Origin: Bacteroidales bacterium
Lineage (GTDB): Bacteria > Bacteroidota > Bacteroidia > Bacteroidales > JAAUTT01
Direction: 5' to 3'
DNA: 6,717 bases
Assembly (NCBI GenBank): GCA_025350365.1
Contig: JANXXY010000396.1
Coordinates: 1 to 6,717, forward strand
Shown here: piece after piece, positions 6,586 through 6,717 of the stretch
How the letters are laid out: every line of letters starts with the position of its first letter
How positions within the stretch are numbered: position 1 is the first letter of the stretch
Program-made: the position numbers and the translations under genes
Notes under the pieces: generated by a model
Database searches by the model: none
Seen by the model: the letters and a program-made list of their open reading frames with translations, nothing else
What the model was told of the DNA's origin: nothing

Positions 6586-6717
6586 CATTTCGTCATTTTC
6601 CATAATAGAAATTAATATACGTTAATGCATAGGCTCAACCCTCTCATGATTATATGATATCAAAGCCTCATCGTTAAAACGTTTAAATAAAATCAGGCAA
6701 ATTTTAAAATATTTTTA
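6586..6717. other. AT-rich intergenic DNA, no gene recognised
   Basis: The end of the roughly 400-bp gene-free stretch after der. It is very AT-rich, with stops in all frames and only small palindromes such as TGATATCA (6655-6662) and AAACGTTT. It may hold further decayed IS982 sequence, since the minus strand upstream of the recognisable fragment would encode the transposase N-terminus, but I cannot align it with any confidence. Confidence 0.6.

Overview
The window reads as chromosomal DNA from a member of the Bacteroidota, probably Bacteroidales or a relative. This is inferred from AT-rich DNA, a GWxTD-domain lipoprotein, gene starts without recognisable Shine-Dalgarno sequences, and upstream boxes matching the Bacteroidota -7 consensus TAnnTTTG. 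It holds five intact protein genes, a short tandem-repeat array at the left edge, and a decayed insertion-sequence fragment at the right edge.

Layout. Positions 1-130 are a 10-bp tandem repeat with 11 exact copies running off the left edge. Three genes then lie on the minus strand. In transcription order they are a YhcH/DUF386-type small protein (3927-3478), an ABC-F ATPase (3401-1455), and a GWxTD-domain lipoprotein (1421-138). The ABC-F gene has its own well-formed promoter, TTTG-N21-TAGTTTTG, and the lipoprotein gene follows it after only 33 bp, so these two probably form an operon. The repeat array lies just beyond the lipoprotein stop codon. On the plus strand, diverging from yhcH, are two essential-type GTPase genes, era (4034-4915) and der (5008-6315), 92 bp apart. 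The 106-bp divergent region between yhcH and era has a TATCTTTG box on each strand, facing outward. After der come about 400 bp without an intact gene. On the minus strand this stretch holds a frameshifted fragment of an IS982-family transposase.

Functional theme. Era (30S assembly, KH domain), Der (50S assembly, two G domains plus a KH-like domain) and the ABC-F ATPase (ribosome-associated translation factor class) all act on the ribosome. The lipoprotein and YhcH protein have no demonstrated link to that theme.

I found no convincing new biological system. The points most worth a second look are the tandem-repeat array, the IS982 remnant, and the ABC-F/GWxTD lipoprotein pairing.
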